Shown piece after piece: positions 43,327 to 51,438 of a DNA stretch of 64,000 nucleotides. The first letter of the stretch is position 1; every line of letters begins with the position of its first letter. The stretch comes from an uncultured Collinsella sp. (GTDB lineage: Bacteria; Actinomycetota; Coriobacteriia; Coriobacteriales; Coriobacteriaceae): the NCBI GenBank assembly GCA_958403205.1, contig CATXWM010000006.1, positions 1-64,000 on the forward strand, given 5' to 3'. The translations under genes and the position numbers were made by a program. The notes beneath the pieces were generated by a model. It did no database searches, was not told where the DNA came from, and saw only the letters and a program-made list of their open reading frames with translations.

Positions 43327-44253
43327 TTACAGCTTGGCGATGGCGTCGTCCACGTGCGAGACGTAGATGTCGTCGACCGCGACGTTCTGTCCCAGACCCT
43401 GGAGCAGGCACGTCACTTCGAAGCCGGCGGCCACGAACTTCGCAGCCCAGCTGTCGGGGTCGGTCTCGTCTGCCATGTCGTTGTTCGCGTGGTCGCCCGC
43501 GACCACCATGAACGGCGCGAGCACGGCCTTCTTGTAGCCTGCGGCGCTCGCGGCGGCGATAACATCCTCGCAGGTCGGTTCAGCCTCGACGGTGCCGACG
43601 AAGAACTGCGTCAAGCCCTCGTTCTTGAACACTTCCTGCATCTTGGCATAGTCGGCGTTGGAATCGGCTTCGGTGCCGTGACCCATGAGGCACAGCGCCG
43701 TCTTGCCGTCGTCGAAGGACGCCATGTTCTCCTTAATGGCTGCGGCCACCTTCTTGTAGTCGTCGTCGGAGGTGAGCAGCGGGTCGCCGAGCGAGATCTT
43801 GTCGAACTTGTCGGCGTACTTGTCGAGCTCGTCTTTCACGTCGGTGTATTCCAGGCCACCCATGAGATGCGTCGGCTGCACGACGATTTCCTTCACGCCG
43901 TCTTCCACGCAGCGGTCGAGCGCCTCGGTCATGTTGTCGATCGTGATGCCGTCGCGCTTCTTCAGCTTGTCGATGATGATCTGCGCGGTGAAGGCGCGGC
44001 GGATGTCGTAGTCCTGCCAGTACTTCTCGCGGATAGCGTCTTCGATGGCGCCGATGGTGATGTGGCGCGAGTCGTTGTAGCTCGTGCCGAAGCTCGTGAC
44101 GAGGATGACCGGCTTTACGGCCTTCTCCTTTTCACTCGATTTCTCGGAACTCGCGGAGGTGTTGGAGCAGCCCGCGAGCGCGACTCCGGCGAGCGCGAAG
44201 GCTCCGGTTGCTGCGGCGCCCATGAAGCCGCGGCGTGACATCTGGTCGGACAT
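43327..44253 (-). CDS. cbiK: Sirohydrochlorin cobaltochelatase CbiK, exported as Tat lipoprotein
   Basis: 308 residues. The N-terminus MSRRGFMGAAATGAFALAGVALAGC carries a twin-arginine SRRGF signal and an LAGC lipobox, so the enzyme should sit on the outer face of the membrane. The chelatase domain has the metal-ligand residues of CbiK: His in LMGHGTEAD, Glu in TVEAEPT, His in VAGDHANND. It would insert cobalt (or iron) into sirohydrochlorin. Exported CbiK is known in Desulfovibrio. It is the first gene after the B12 riboswitch. AGGAAAGGAA precedes the ATG. Confidence 0.9.
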   Translation of the reverse strand: MSDQMSRRGFMGAAATGAFALAGVALAGCSNTSASSEKSSEKEKAVKPVILVTSFGTSYNDSRHITIGAIEDAIREKYWQDYDIRRAFTAQIIIDKLKKRDGITIDNMTEALDRCVEDGVKEIVVQPTHLMGGLEYTDVKDELDKYADKFDKISLGDPLLTSDDDYKKVAAAIKENMASFDDGKTALCLMGHGTEADSNADYAKMQEVFKNEGLTQFFVGTVEAEPTCEDVIAAASAAGYKKAVLAPFMVVAGDHANNDMADETDPDSWAAKFVAAGFEVTCLLQGLGQNVAVDDIYVSHVDDAIAKL

Positions 44254-44375
44254 GGTTTTTCCTTTCCTCGGTTTGCCGGTCCCCCGGCGACAGTTGCTTG
44301 TCGGCACAAGCGAAAGAAAAGCGCGCCCCTCGGGGTTCACAAGGAGCTAACGCCACGGCGATGCCGTGAGGAAAA

Positions 44376-44496
44376 GGCGAAGCAGTCTGGCTTGGGGCGC
44401 GAGGCGGTTCGCCCGCGCGTCCTATACAGTAATGTCCCTTGCCCAGGATTCCCACCTGGTTCCCTCCGCAAGCCAGCGCGGGCTGTGCGGGCGCCG
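44376..44496 (-). ncRNA. Cobalamin riboswitch upstream of cbiK
   Basis: Read on the minus strand the conserved core is GAGGGAACCAGGTGGGAATCC, then GGGCAAGGGACATTACTGTATAGG and, at the 3' side, CAAGCCAGACTGCTTCGCC, matching the B12-box architecture. A segment CGCGCCCC in the aptamer can pair with GGGGCGCG further down, just before CTTTTCTTT. That gives a plausible switch between structures. It controls the chelatase and transport arm. Confidence 0.9.
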
Positions 44497-44551
44497 CGCC
44501 GGTCATTTCCTTTTATCCGATTGTCATATGCTCGTTGCCAAATCTTTTACT

Positions 44552-44580
44552 ATGATAGTGGGCACTTGTGAACGTGTCAA
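44552..44580 (-). promoter_or_regulatory. Promoter of the cbiK-transporter operon
   Basis: On the minus strand, consensus TTGACA (complement 44575-44580), 17 bp, TATCAT (complement 44552-44557), about 55 bp before the aptamer. Confidence 0.75.
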
Positions 44581-44710
44581 AGCCAGGGCGGGCGGCATTG
44601 CGCCTCCTGCCTGCGTATTTCGCCGATTGCCGCCGCAGGCGCCGTGTTTTGCCCGCTGCGCGAATGGCGGCGTAAACGGTTGCGATGAGAAACGGGAAGG
44701 GAAGGCTCGG
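44581..44710. other. Leader before cbiF
   Basis: G+C-rich stretch with no clear gene. No second B12-box is seen on the plus strand. Inverted repeats around GCGCCTCCTGCCTGCG and CCGCCGCAGGCGCC could form a leader hairpin. TATGAT at 44551-44556 overlaps the divergent promoter and may be the plus-strand -10, but no matching -35 is evident. Confidence 0.3.
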
Positions 44711-45502
44711 ATGATTCATATCGTTGGCGCAGGCTCGGGCGCCGCCGACCTTATCACCCTGCGCGGGGCGCGCCTTCTGCGCGCAGCCGACGTGGTCGTT
44801 TGGGCGGGAAGCCTTGTGAACCCCGAGCTGCTCGCTGAGTGCAAGGAATCCTGCATCGTCTACGACAGCGCGCACATGACCTTGGAGGAAGTGCTCGACG
44901 TGATGTGCGCGGCAGATGCGCGGGGCGAGGAAGTGGTGCGCCTGCACACGGGCGACCCGTGCCTGTACGGCGCCATCCAGGAGCAGATGGACGCGCTCGA
45001 CGCGCGCGGCGTGGACTACGAGGTGGTGCCCGGCGTGTCGAGCTTTTGCGGTGCCGCGGCGGCGCTTCGCCAGGAATACACGCTGCCGGGAATCAGCCAG
45101 TCGGTCGTGATCACGCGGCTTTCCGGACGTACCCCTATGCCCGCGGGCGAGGGCATGCGCACCATGGCGGAAAGCGGCTCGACTATGGTCATCTTCCTGA
45201 GCTCGGGTATGCTCGCCGAGCTTTCCGCTGAGCTTTTGGCCGCGGGCCGCAGCTCCGACGAGCCGGCGGCGCTCGTGTACAAGGCGACCTGGCCTGAGGA
45301 GCGCGTGGTGCGATGCACAGTGGGCACGCTCGCCGATGCGGGCGCGCGAGAGGGCATCGACCGCACGGCGCTCGTGGTGGTGGGCCGCGTGCTCGGGGCT
45401 CGCGGCGGGCTTGCGCACAACGGCGCGCAAGCGGAGTCGTACGAGCGCAGCAAGCTTTACGACCCTTCGTTTGCCACGGGGTATCGGAAGGCGAGCAGCT
45501 AG
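44711..45502 (+). CDS. cbiF: Cobalt-precorrin-4 C11-methyltransferase
   Basis: 263-residue SAM-dependent tetrapyrrole methylase adding the C11 methyl group. MIHIVGAGSGAADLITLRGARLL is the family start; GDPCLYGAIQEQM, PGVSSFCGAAAAL and YKATWPEERVVR are conserved positions. ATG 44711 follows GGGAAGGGAAGGC. It is the first gene of the plus-strand biosynthetic operon. Confidence 0.95.
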   Translation: MIHIVGAGSGAADLITLRGARLLRAADVVVWAGSLVNPELLAECKESCIVYDSAHMTLEEVLDVMCAADARGEEVVRLHTGDPCLYGAIQEQMDALDARGVDYEVVPGVSSFCGAAAALRQEYTLPGISQSVVITRLSGRTPMPAGEGMRTMAESGSTMVIFLSSGMLAELSAELLAAGRSSDEPAALVYKATWPEERVVRCTVGTLADAGAREGIDRTALVVVGRVLGARGGLAHNGAQAESYERSKLYDPSFATGYRKASS

Positions 45503-45503
45503 C

Positions 45504-46688
45504 GTGGCCTTCGAGCACTACATATATACTGGGACGACCCGCCTTCGCTGCGGCTACACCACGGGGAGCTGCGCCGCGCTCGCGGCGAAGGCAGCCTGCG
45601 AGATGCTCTTGTCACGAAAGCCCGTCGGCCTCGTGTCGATCGTCACCCCCGGCGGGCTGCCCGTCGAGACGGACGTGGTCGACGCATGCATCGGCGAGGG
45701 GTGCGCCCAGTGCGCCGTGCGTAAGGACGCAGGCGACGATGCCGATGTGACCGACGGCGTGCTCGTGTACGCGCGCGTGGAACATTCGGGGTCGGGCACG
45801 GGTGTTACGGACAGCAAGGACGTGCCCGCGCACGAATCGGAAGTTTCCGTCGATGGCGGCGTGGGCGTGGGGCGCGTGACGTTGCCCGGGCTCGAGCAGC
45901 CGGTGGGGGCGGCCGCCATCAACGCGACGCCGCGCGCGATGATCACTTCGGCGGTGCGCGAGGTGTGCGCCGCGCACGGCTTTTCTGGAAATATTGCTGT
46001 GACGATTTCGGTACCCGAGGGCGTTTCCCTTGCCGAAAAGACCTTCAACCCGCACCTGGGGATAGAGGGCGGCATCTCCATCCTGGGCACGACGGGCATC
46101 GTCGAGCCTCGCAGTCTCGCTGCCTTGCGCGACAGCATCGAGCTCGAGATCCGGCAGCATGCGGCTATGGGGCGGCGCGGAGTCGTGCTCACGCCCGGCA
46201 ACTACGGCGGGCAGTTCATCTCGGGGCATTTCCACCTAAACGGTGCGCCGGTGGTCTTCATCTCCAACTTTGTGGGCGATGCGATTGATTGCTGCGTTCG
46301 CGAGGGATTCACCAATGTCCTTCTTGTGGGACACATCGGCAAGTTGGTGAAGGTCGCGGGCGGCATCATGGACACCCATTCGCGTACCGCCGACTGCCGC
46401 GCGGAGATTCTGGCCGCCCACGCGGCCATGGCCGGCGCGGGTGCGAAGACCGTGCGCGAGATCATGACGTCCGTCACGACCACGGTGGCGCTCGAGGTAA
46501 TCGAGGCCGCCGGCGTGGGGGACGCTGCGCGCGCCTCGCTCGCTGCGGCAATGGAGGACAGGTTGCGCCGCCGCGCGGCGGGCGCATGCGACATCGCCGC
46601 GGTCGTGTTCGACGCCGAGCGCCGCGAGCTTTTCCGCACGTCGGGCGCCGATGCAGTTATCGGGGAATTGGGGGCGACGTGTGAGTAA
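45504..46688 (+). CDS. cbiD: Cobalt-precorrin-5B C1-methyltransferase
   Basis: 394-residue CbiD, specific to the anaerobic B12 pathway, C1-methylates cobalt-precorrin-5B. LRCGYTTGSCAALAAKAA is the hallmark N-terminus; PEGVSLAEKTFNPHLGIEGGISILGTTG is the central signature; FVGDAIDCC and VGHIGKLVKVAGGIMDTH close the fold. It starts at GTG 45504, directly after the cbiF stop. The end overlaps the cbiL remnant. Confidence 0.95.
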   Translation: MAFEHYIYTGTTRLRCGYTTGSCAALAAKAACEMLLSRKPVGLVSIVTPGGLPVETDVVDACIGEGCAQCAVRKDAGDDADVTDGVLVYARVEHSGSGTGVTDSKDVPAHESEVSVDGGVGVGRVTLPGLEQPVGAAAINATPRAMITSAVREVCAAHGFSGNIAVTISVPEGVSLAEKTFNPHLGIEGGISILGTTGIVEPRSLAALRDSIELEIRQHAAMGRRGVVLTPGNYGGQFISGHFHLNGAPVVFISNFVGDAIDCCVREGFTNVLLVGHIGKLVKVAGGIMDTHSRTADCRAEILAAHAAMAGAGAKTVREIMTSVTTTVALEVIEAAGVGDAARASLAAAMEDRLRRRAAGACDIAAVVFDAERRELFRTSGADAVIGELGATCE

Positions 46689-46914
46689 AGGCGTGCTGTA
46701 TGGGGTGGGCCGCGCAATCGGCTGGCCAGGGACGAAGGTGGCTATGAAGGCGCGCCATTCGCTTGCGGACACGAAGCGCATCCTTCGCGAGGAGGGCACC
46801 TTCGACGGTGCCGAGCTCGTAGAGGACTGTGGGCTTCCGGGCGAGCGCATGTACCGCTTGCTCGACGATGTGCCCGATCGGGGCAGCTACTTCTCAACGA
46901 TGGTGGTGCGCTAG
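46681..46914 (+). pseudogene. cbiL: Internally deleted precorrin-2/cobalt-factor II C20-methyltransferase (remnant)
   Basis: 77 codons in frame from GTG 46681. The first ten residues (VSKGVLYGVG) match the CbiL/CobI start. The last ~60 (VAMKARHSL, ELVEDCGLPGERMYRLL, SYFSTMVVR) match its extreme C-terminus. Roughly 150 central residues, including the SAM and substrate site, are missing; full-length proteins have about 230. Start signal, frame and stop are kept, so the deletion is in frame. C20 methylation cannot come from this product unless an intact copy exists elsewhere. Confidence 0.85.
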
Positions 46915-48048
46915 ATGAGGATTTCCTGCATAGCGTTCACTGAGAGGGGGTATGCGTTGGCGCAGCGCACCGCACGCGCGCTTTCCGATTGCGCGCAGAC
47001 AGGTGAAGATGACCCTGGCTGGGACGTTTCCGTTTCGCGCGGGTTCGGCGAGGAGAAGGCCGACCTGCGCACATGGACGGCGCTCGCGTGGGAAGCGTCG
47101 GACGCGCTTCTGTTCGTGGGCGCGGCGGGCATCGCCGTGCGGGCGATCGCGCCGCATGTCGCCTCGAAGGCAACCGATTCTGCGGTTGTGGTGATCGACG
47201 AGGCGGGGCGCTTTGCCGTCCCGCTTTTGTCGGGGCATTTGGGCGGTGCGAACGACCTTGCGCAAACTGTGGCACGCGCGGCAGGGGCCATCCCCGTCAT
47301 CACCACGGCGACCGACGTCCGCGGCGTGTGGGCGGTGGATACGTGGGCGCGCTGTGCGGGGCTCGCCGTTTCGAATCCCGAGGCCATCAAGCGAGTGTCG
47401 GCGCGGCTGCTTTCGGGCGGGCGCGTGACGCTCTATTCCGACATGCCGATTTCGGGACAGCTGCCTGAGGGGGTTGACATTGCGTCCGACCGCGCTCTGG
47501 CCGATATCGTCGTGTCGCCGTTCGCTGGCGCGAATGCAGGTGCGTCCGTTCGCGCGGCGGAGACAACAGGCGAGGTCGTGCCCGTCGGTGAGACGGGGAA
47601 GCCGGCCGGCGTGCGGGCGCAGGCGCCTGCGCCCGAGCCGCTTCGCCTTGTCGTGCCCTGCATCGTTGCGGGCATAGGGTGCCGTCGCGGTGCGTGCGCC
47701 GAAGCGATCGAGGAGGCGTTTCTTCTCGCGTGCGGGCAGGCGGGTATCTCGCCTTTGGCCGTGCGCGAGGCGGCGACGATCGACGTGAAGGCGCACGAGG
47801 AGGGTCTGCTCGCCTTCTGCCGCGCGCGCAATATCCCGCTTGCGACGTATTCCGCAGAGGAGTTGTCGCAGGTCGAAGGCAGCGTTTCGCCATCTGATTT
47901 CGTGCGCGCGACGGTTGGGGTCGACAACGTGTGCGAGCGCGCGGCACTCGCGGACGGGGGCAAACTTATCTTCCCGAAGCTCGCTCACGGCGGCGTGACC
48001 GTCGCGTTTTCCAAGGTAACTATCGAACTTTCGTTTAAGGAGCGGTGA
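46915..48048 (+). CDS. cbiG: Cobalt-precorrin-5A hydrolase CbiG
   Basis: 377-residue enzyme that opens the C20-containing delta-lactone, releasing acetaldehyde. The N-terminal CbiG domain (FVGAAGIAVRAIAPHVASKATDSAVVVIDEAGRF) and LLSGHLGGANDLA are diagnostic. The C-terminal CobE-like domain begins GIGCRRGACAEAIEEA. The ATG follows the remnant's stop directly. The central linker (about residues 200-240) is longer and alanine/proline-rich. Confidence 0.93.
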   Translation: MRISCIAFTERGYALAQRTARALSDCAQTGEDDPGWDVSVSRGFGEEKADLRTWTALAWEASDALLFVGAAGIAVRAIAPHVASKATDSAVVVIDEAGRFAVPLLSGHLGGANDLAQTVARAAGAIPVITTATDVRGVWAVDTWARCAGLAVSNPEAIKRVSARLLSGGRVTLYSDMPISGQLPEGVDIASDRALADIVVSPFAGANAGASVRAAETTGEVVPVGETGKPAGVRAQAPAPEPLRLVVPCIVAGIGCRRGACAEAIEEAFLLACGQAGISPLAVREAATIDVKAHEEGLLAFCRARNIPLATYSAEELSQVEGSVSPSDFVRATVGVDNVCERAALADGGKLIFPKLAHGGVTVAFSKVTIELSFKER

Positions 48049-48791
48049 TGGGAAAGCTCTTCGTGGTGGGGATCGGCCCGGGCGGCCCCGATGGCATGAC
48101 GATTGCGGCCCGGCGCGCGCTCGAGGCGGCCGACATCGTTGTGGGGTACACGAAATACGTGGAGCTCGCGCTCGCCGCCGTGCCCGACGCGGCGCATCTC
48201 GCGACGCCGATGATGCACGAGGTCGAACGGTGCCGCCTGGCGCTTTCGCGCGCGCAGAGCGGAGAAGCCGTGGCGCTCGTGTGCAGCGGTGACGCGGGCG
48301 TGTACGGCATGGCGAGCCCCGTGCTGGAGCTTGTGGAGGACTACCCCGATGTAGACGTGGAAGTTATCGCCGGGGCCACCGCGGCTCAGAGCGGGTCGGC
48401 GGTGCTCGGCGCCCCGCTTGCCCACGACTTCGCGGTCGTGTCGCTCTCCGACCTGCTCACACCGTGGGAGGTCATCGAGCGCAGGCTCGCCGCCGTGGCG
48501 AGCGCCGACTTCTGCATCTGTTTGTACAACCCGCGCAGCAGAAAGCGCGCCGACAGGCTCTCACGCGCGGCGAAGATTATGCTCGAATGGAAGGCCCCCG
48601 ACACGCTCTGCGGCTGGGTACGCAACATCGGGCGCGAGGGGCAGCAGTCGGGCATGTGCAGGCTCTCCGAGCTGGAAGAGATCGACGCCGACATGTTCAC
48701 CACCGTGTTCGTCGGCAACGCGGACACGAAGCTCGTGGGCGGCCGTATGGTTACGCCGCGCGGGTATCGGGAGATTCCATGCGAAAGGTAA
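48048..48791 (+). CDS. cbiH: Cobalt-precorrin-3 C17-methyltransferase
   Basis: 247-residue SAM-dependent methylase performing C17 methylation and ring contraction. MGKLFVVGIGPGGPDGMTIAARRAL, then CSGDAGVYGMA, IAGATAAQSGSAVLGAPLAHDF and ICLYNPRSRKR are the CobJ/CbiH consensus. AAGGAG stands 5 bases before ATG 48048. Its end overlaps cbiET. Confidence 0.95.
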   Translation: MGKLFVVGIGPGGPDGMTIAARRALEAADIVVGYTKYVELALAAVPDAAHLATPMMHEVERCRLALSRAQSGEAVALVCSGDAGVYGMASPVLELVEDYPDVDVEVIAGATAAQSGSAVLGAPLAHDFAVVSLSDLLTPWEVIERRLAAVASADFCICLYNPRSRKRADRLSRAAKIMLEWKAPDTLCGWVRNIGREGQQSGMCRLSELEEIDADMFTTVFVGNADTKLVGGRMVTPRGYREIPCER

Positions 48792-50059
48792 CGATCATCG
48801 GGGCGGGGCCCGGAAACCCCGACTTGCTCTCGCGCGCGGCGCTCGACGCGATCGACATCGCCGACGTGGTCATCGGCGCTCATCGCGCGCTTGTCGGCAT
48901 CGACGTGCCGCCCGACGTGGTGAGATGCGAGCTCGTGAAGACGGCGGACATCGTCGCCGCGCTCACCGATGCGGCGTCGTGGCAGCGCGCCGTGGTCGTG
49001 ATGACGGGCGATGTTGGGCTGTTCAGCGGCGCGCGCCGCCTGGTGGAGGCGCTCTCCGGCGACGCGCAGGTGGCCGTGCGCGTCATTCCCGGCATAAGCT
49101 CAGCATCGTATCTCGCCGCGCGCCTCGCGCGTCCATGGCAGAATTGGCGCTTCGCGAGCGCTCACGGCGTGGCGTGCGACATCGTGGCCGAGGCCGAGCG
49201 CGCAGGTGAGCTTTTCCTCGCCACGTCGGGCGGGGAAGACCCCTCGCGGCTTTCGGGCGAGCTTGTGCAGGCGGGCTTCGGGGACGCGCGCGTGACGGTG
49301 GCCGAGCGCCTGTCGTACCCCGACGAGCGCATCACCTGTGCGACCGCAAGTGAAATAGCAGGTCAGACGTTCGATGACTTGAACGTGATGCTTATCGATT
49401 TCGCAGGCGGCGCCGGGTCGCCTGTGGGCTCTAGCGCATCTCGCGCCGCGAGCTCCCGGTGGTCGTACGCTTCCTCGGGCATTCCCGACGAGCTCTTCAT
49501 CCGCGGCGACGTTCCCATGACCAAACAGGAGGTGCGCGCCGTCGCGCTCGCGAAGCTGCGCCTTACCGCTACCGACACCGTGTGGGACGTCGGAGCCGGC
49601 ACGGGGAGCGTGTCGATCGAGGCTGCGCTCGTCGCGCGAGCGGGGTCGGTATGGGCGGTCGAGCGCAACGCGGCCGGCGTGCGGCTCATCCGAGAGAACG
49701 CGGATGCATTCGGGTGCGGCAACGTGCATGCGGTCCCCGGTGTCGCCCCCGAAGCGCTCGCGAAACTGCCCGTCCCCGACGCCGTGTTCGTCGGCGGGAG
49801 CGCGGGCGAGCTTCCCTCTATCGTGGAGGCGGCGCTCGAGAAGAACTCGCAGGTTCGCCTGTGCGTGCCATGCGTCACCGTTGAGACGCTCACCGAGGCG
49901 TGCGCGCTCCTCTCGGGTTCGCGCTTTAAGGGGTTCGAGGCGTGCCAGGTGTCGGCCGCCCGCGCCGAGGCTGTAGGCTCGCACCATCTTATGAGGGCGC
50001 AAAACCCCGTGTTCCTCGTCAGCGCGCGTGGTGCAGGTGGGGAAGGCGGCGCCCGGTGA
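48779..50059 (+). CDS. cbiET: Fused precorrin-6Y C5,15-methyltransferase / decarboxylase (CbiE-CbiT)
   Basis: 426-residue CobL-like fusion. The CbiE domain (1 to about 205) has VTIIGAGPGNPDLLSRAAL and MTGDVGLFSGAR. The CbiT domain (from about 235) begins IPDELFIRGDVPMTKQEVRAVALAKL, with SAM motif VWDVGAGTGSVSIEAA. Together they methylate C5 and C15 and decarboxylate the C12 acetate. The fused form is common in actinobacteria. It starts at ATG 48779 and ends in the cbiA start. Confidence 0.95.
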   Translation: MRKVTIIGAGPGNPDLLSRAALDAIDIADVVIGAHRALVGIDVPPDVVRCELVKTADIVAALTDAASWQRAVVVMTGDVGLFSGARRLVEALSGDAQVAVRVIPGISSASYLAARLARPWQNWRFASAHGVACDIVAEAERAGELFLATSGGEDPSRLSGELVQAGFGDARVTVAERLSYPDERITCATASEIAGQTFDDLNVMLIDFAGGAGSPVGSSASRAASSRWSYASSGIPDELFIRGDVPMTKQEVRAVALAKLRLTATDTVWDVGAGTGSVSIEAALVARAGSVWAVERNAAGVRLIRENADAFGCGNVHAVPGVAPEALAKLPVPDAVFVGGSAGELPSIVEAALEKNSQVRLCVPCVTVETLTEACALLSGSRFKGFEACQVSAARAEAVGSHHLMRAQNPVFLVSARGAGGEGGAR

Positions 50060-51438
50060 GCACGTCCATCCCGCGCTTCATGGTCGCTGCGCCCTCGAGC
50101 GGGAGCGGCAAGACGGTCGTTACGTGCGCGCTCCTGCGCGCGCTCGCGCGCCGCGGCCTCGCATGCGCGGCCTTCAAATGCGGCCCCGACTACATTGATC
50201 CGCTCTTTCATCGCCGCGTCGTGGGCGCGCGCTCGGGCAACTTAGACGGCTTCTTCACCGACGCCCCGACGCTGCGCGCCCTGCTCGCACGCGGCGCCGC
50301 GTGCGCGGATATCGCGGTGCTCGAGGGGGTCATGGGTTTCTACGACGGCATGGCGCCCGGCGTGGCCGACGCGAGCAGCTACCAGGTTGCGCGCGACACG
50401 GAAACGCCAGTCGTTTTAGTGGTGAACGGGCGCGGGGCGTCTTTATCGCTCGCCGCCGTAATCCGCGGCATCGCCGAGTTCCTGCCTTGTGCGAACGTGC
50501 GCGGCGTCGTGCTGAACAAGACGAGCGCCGCTGCTTGCGCCTACGCGGCGCCTGCGATCGAGAAGCACACGGGCGTCGCGGTTTTGGGTAATATCCCCGC
50601 CGATGAGGCATTCTCGCTCGAAAGCCGGCATCTGGGGCTTGTGACCGCCGACGAGGTCGAGCGGCTCTCCGCGCGCATCGACAAGATGGCCGAGCTGGTG
50701 GAAAAGAGCATCGACGTCGACCGCTTGCTCGAAATAGCGGCGACGGCACCCGATATCTGCGAGGAACCTTACCGGTTGGAGTCGATCGCGGGAGCGCGGC
50801 CCATCGTCGCCGTCGCGCGTGACGAGGCGTTCTCGTTCTACTACGAGGAGAACCTGCGCGCGCTCGAGGACCTGGGTTGCGAGCTGGCCTTTTTCAGCCC
50901 CCTGTGTGATAGCGAGTTGCCCCGGGGGACAAGCGCCCTCTATCTGGGAGGCGGCTACCCGGAGCTCCATGCGCGGCAACTCTCCGAGAACGTGCCGATG
51001 CGCGAGGCGGTGCGGCATGCGGTGGAATCCGGCATGCCGACGGTCGCCGAATGCGGTGGATTTCTGTACCTGCAGCGCGAAATCGCCGATAACGAGGGGC
51101 GGCGCTGGCCTGTTGCGGGCGCCCTTGAGGGCGCAAGCGAGAACGGGGGAAGGCTGTCCCATTTCGGGTACGTGGAGCTCACTTCCCAACGCGACGGGCT
51201 CTATGGGCCGCGCGGCACACGCATCCGCGCGCACGAGTTCCACTACTGGCAGTCCACCTGCCCGGGCGGCGACTTCTGGGCGCAGAAGCCCCGGCGCGAC
51301 AAGGGCTGGCCGTGCATGACGACCACCCCGTCCCTGGTTGCGGGCTTCCCGCATGTGTACTATCCTGCGAACCCCGACGTTGCGCGCGCGTTCGCGTCTG
51401 CCGCAGCGTCGTTCGCAGAGAGGAGACGGCATGGCTGA
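50056..51438 (+). CDS. cbiA: Cobyrinic acid a,c-diamide synthase
   Basis: 460-residue glutamine-dependent amidase amidating the a and c side chains. The ATP-binding domain has APSSGSGKTVVTCALL and KCGPDYIDP; GVMGFYDG is conserved. The class I glutaminase domain has its nucleophile cysteine in VAECGGFLYLQ. GTG 50056 overlaps the preceding TGA. Confidence 0.95.
   Translation: MSTSIPRFMVAAPSSGSGKTVVTCALLRALARRGLACAAFKCGPDYIDPLFHRRVVGARSGNLDGFFTDAPTLRALLARGAACADIAVLEGVMGFYDGMAPGVADASSYQVARDTETPVVLVVNGRGASLSLAAVIRGIAEFLPCANVRGVVLNKTSAAACAYAAPAIEKHTGVAVLGNIPADEAFSLESRHLGLVTADEVERLSARIDKMAELVEKSIDVDRLLEIAATAPDICEEPYRLESIAGARPIVAVARDEAFSFYYEENLRALEDLGCELAFFSPLCDSELPRGTSALYLGGGYPELHARQLSENVPMREAVRHAVESGMPTVAECGGFLYLQREIADNEGRRWPVAGALEGASENGGRLSHFGYVELTSQRDGLYGPRGTRIRAHEFHYWQSTCPGGDFWAQKPRRDKGWPCMTTTPSLVAGFPHVYYPANPDVARAFASAAASFAERRRHG

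Noticed and set aside
44581..44710. Second cobalamin riboswitch on the plus strand before cbiF
   Set aside because: No GGTGnGAATCC core or B12-box is visible; only G+C-rich inverted repeats.
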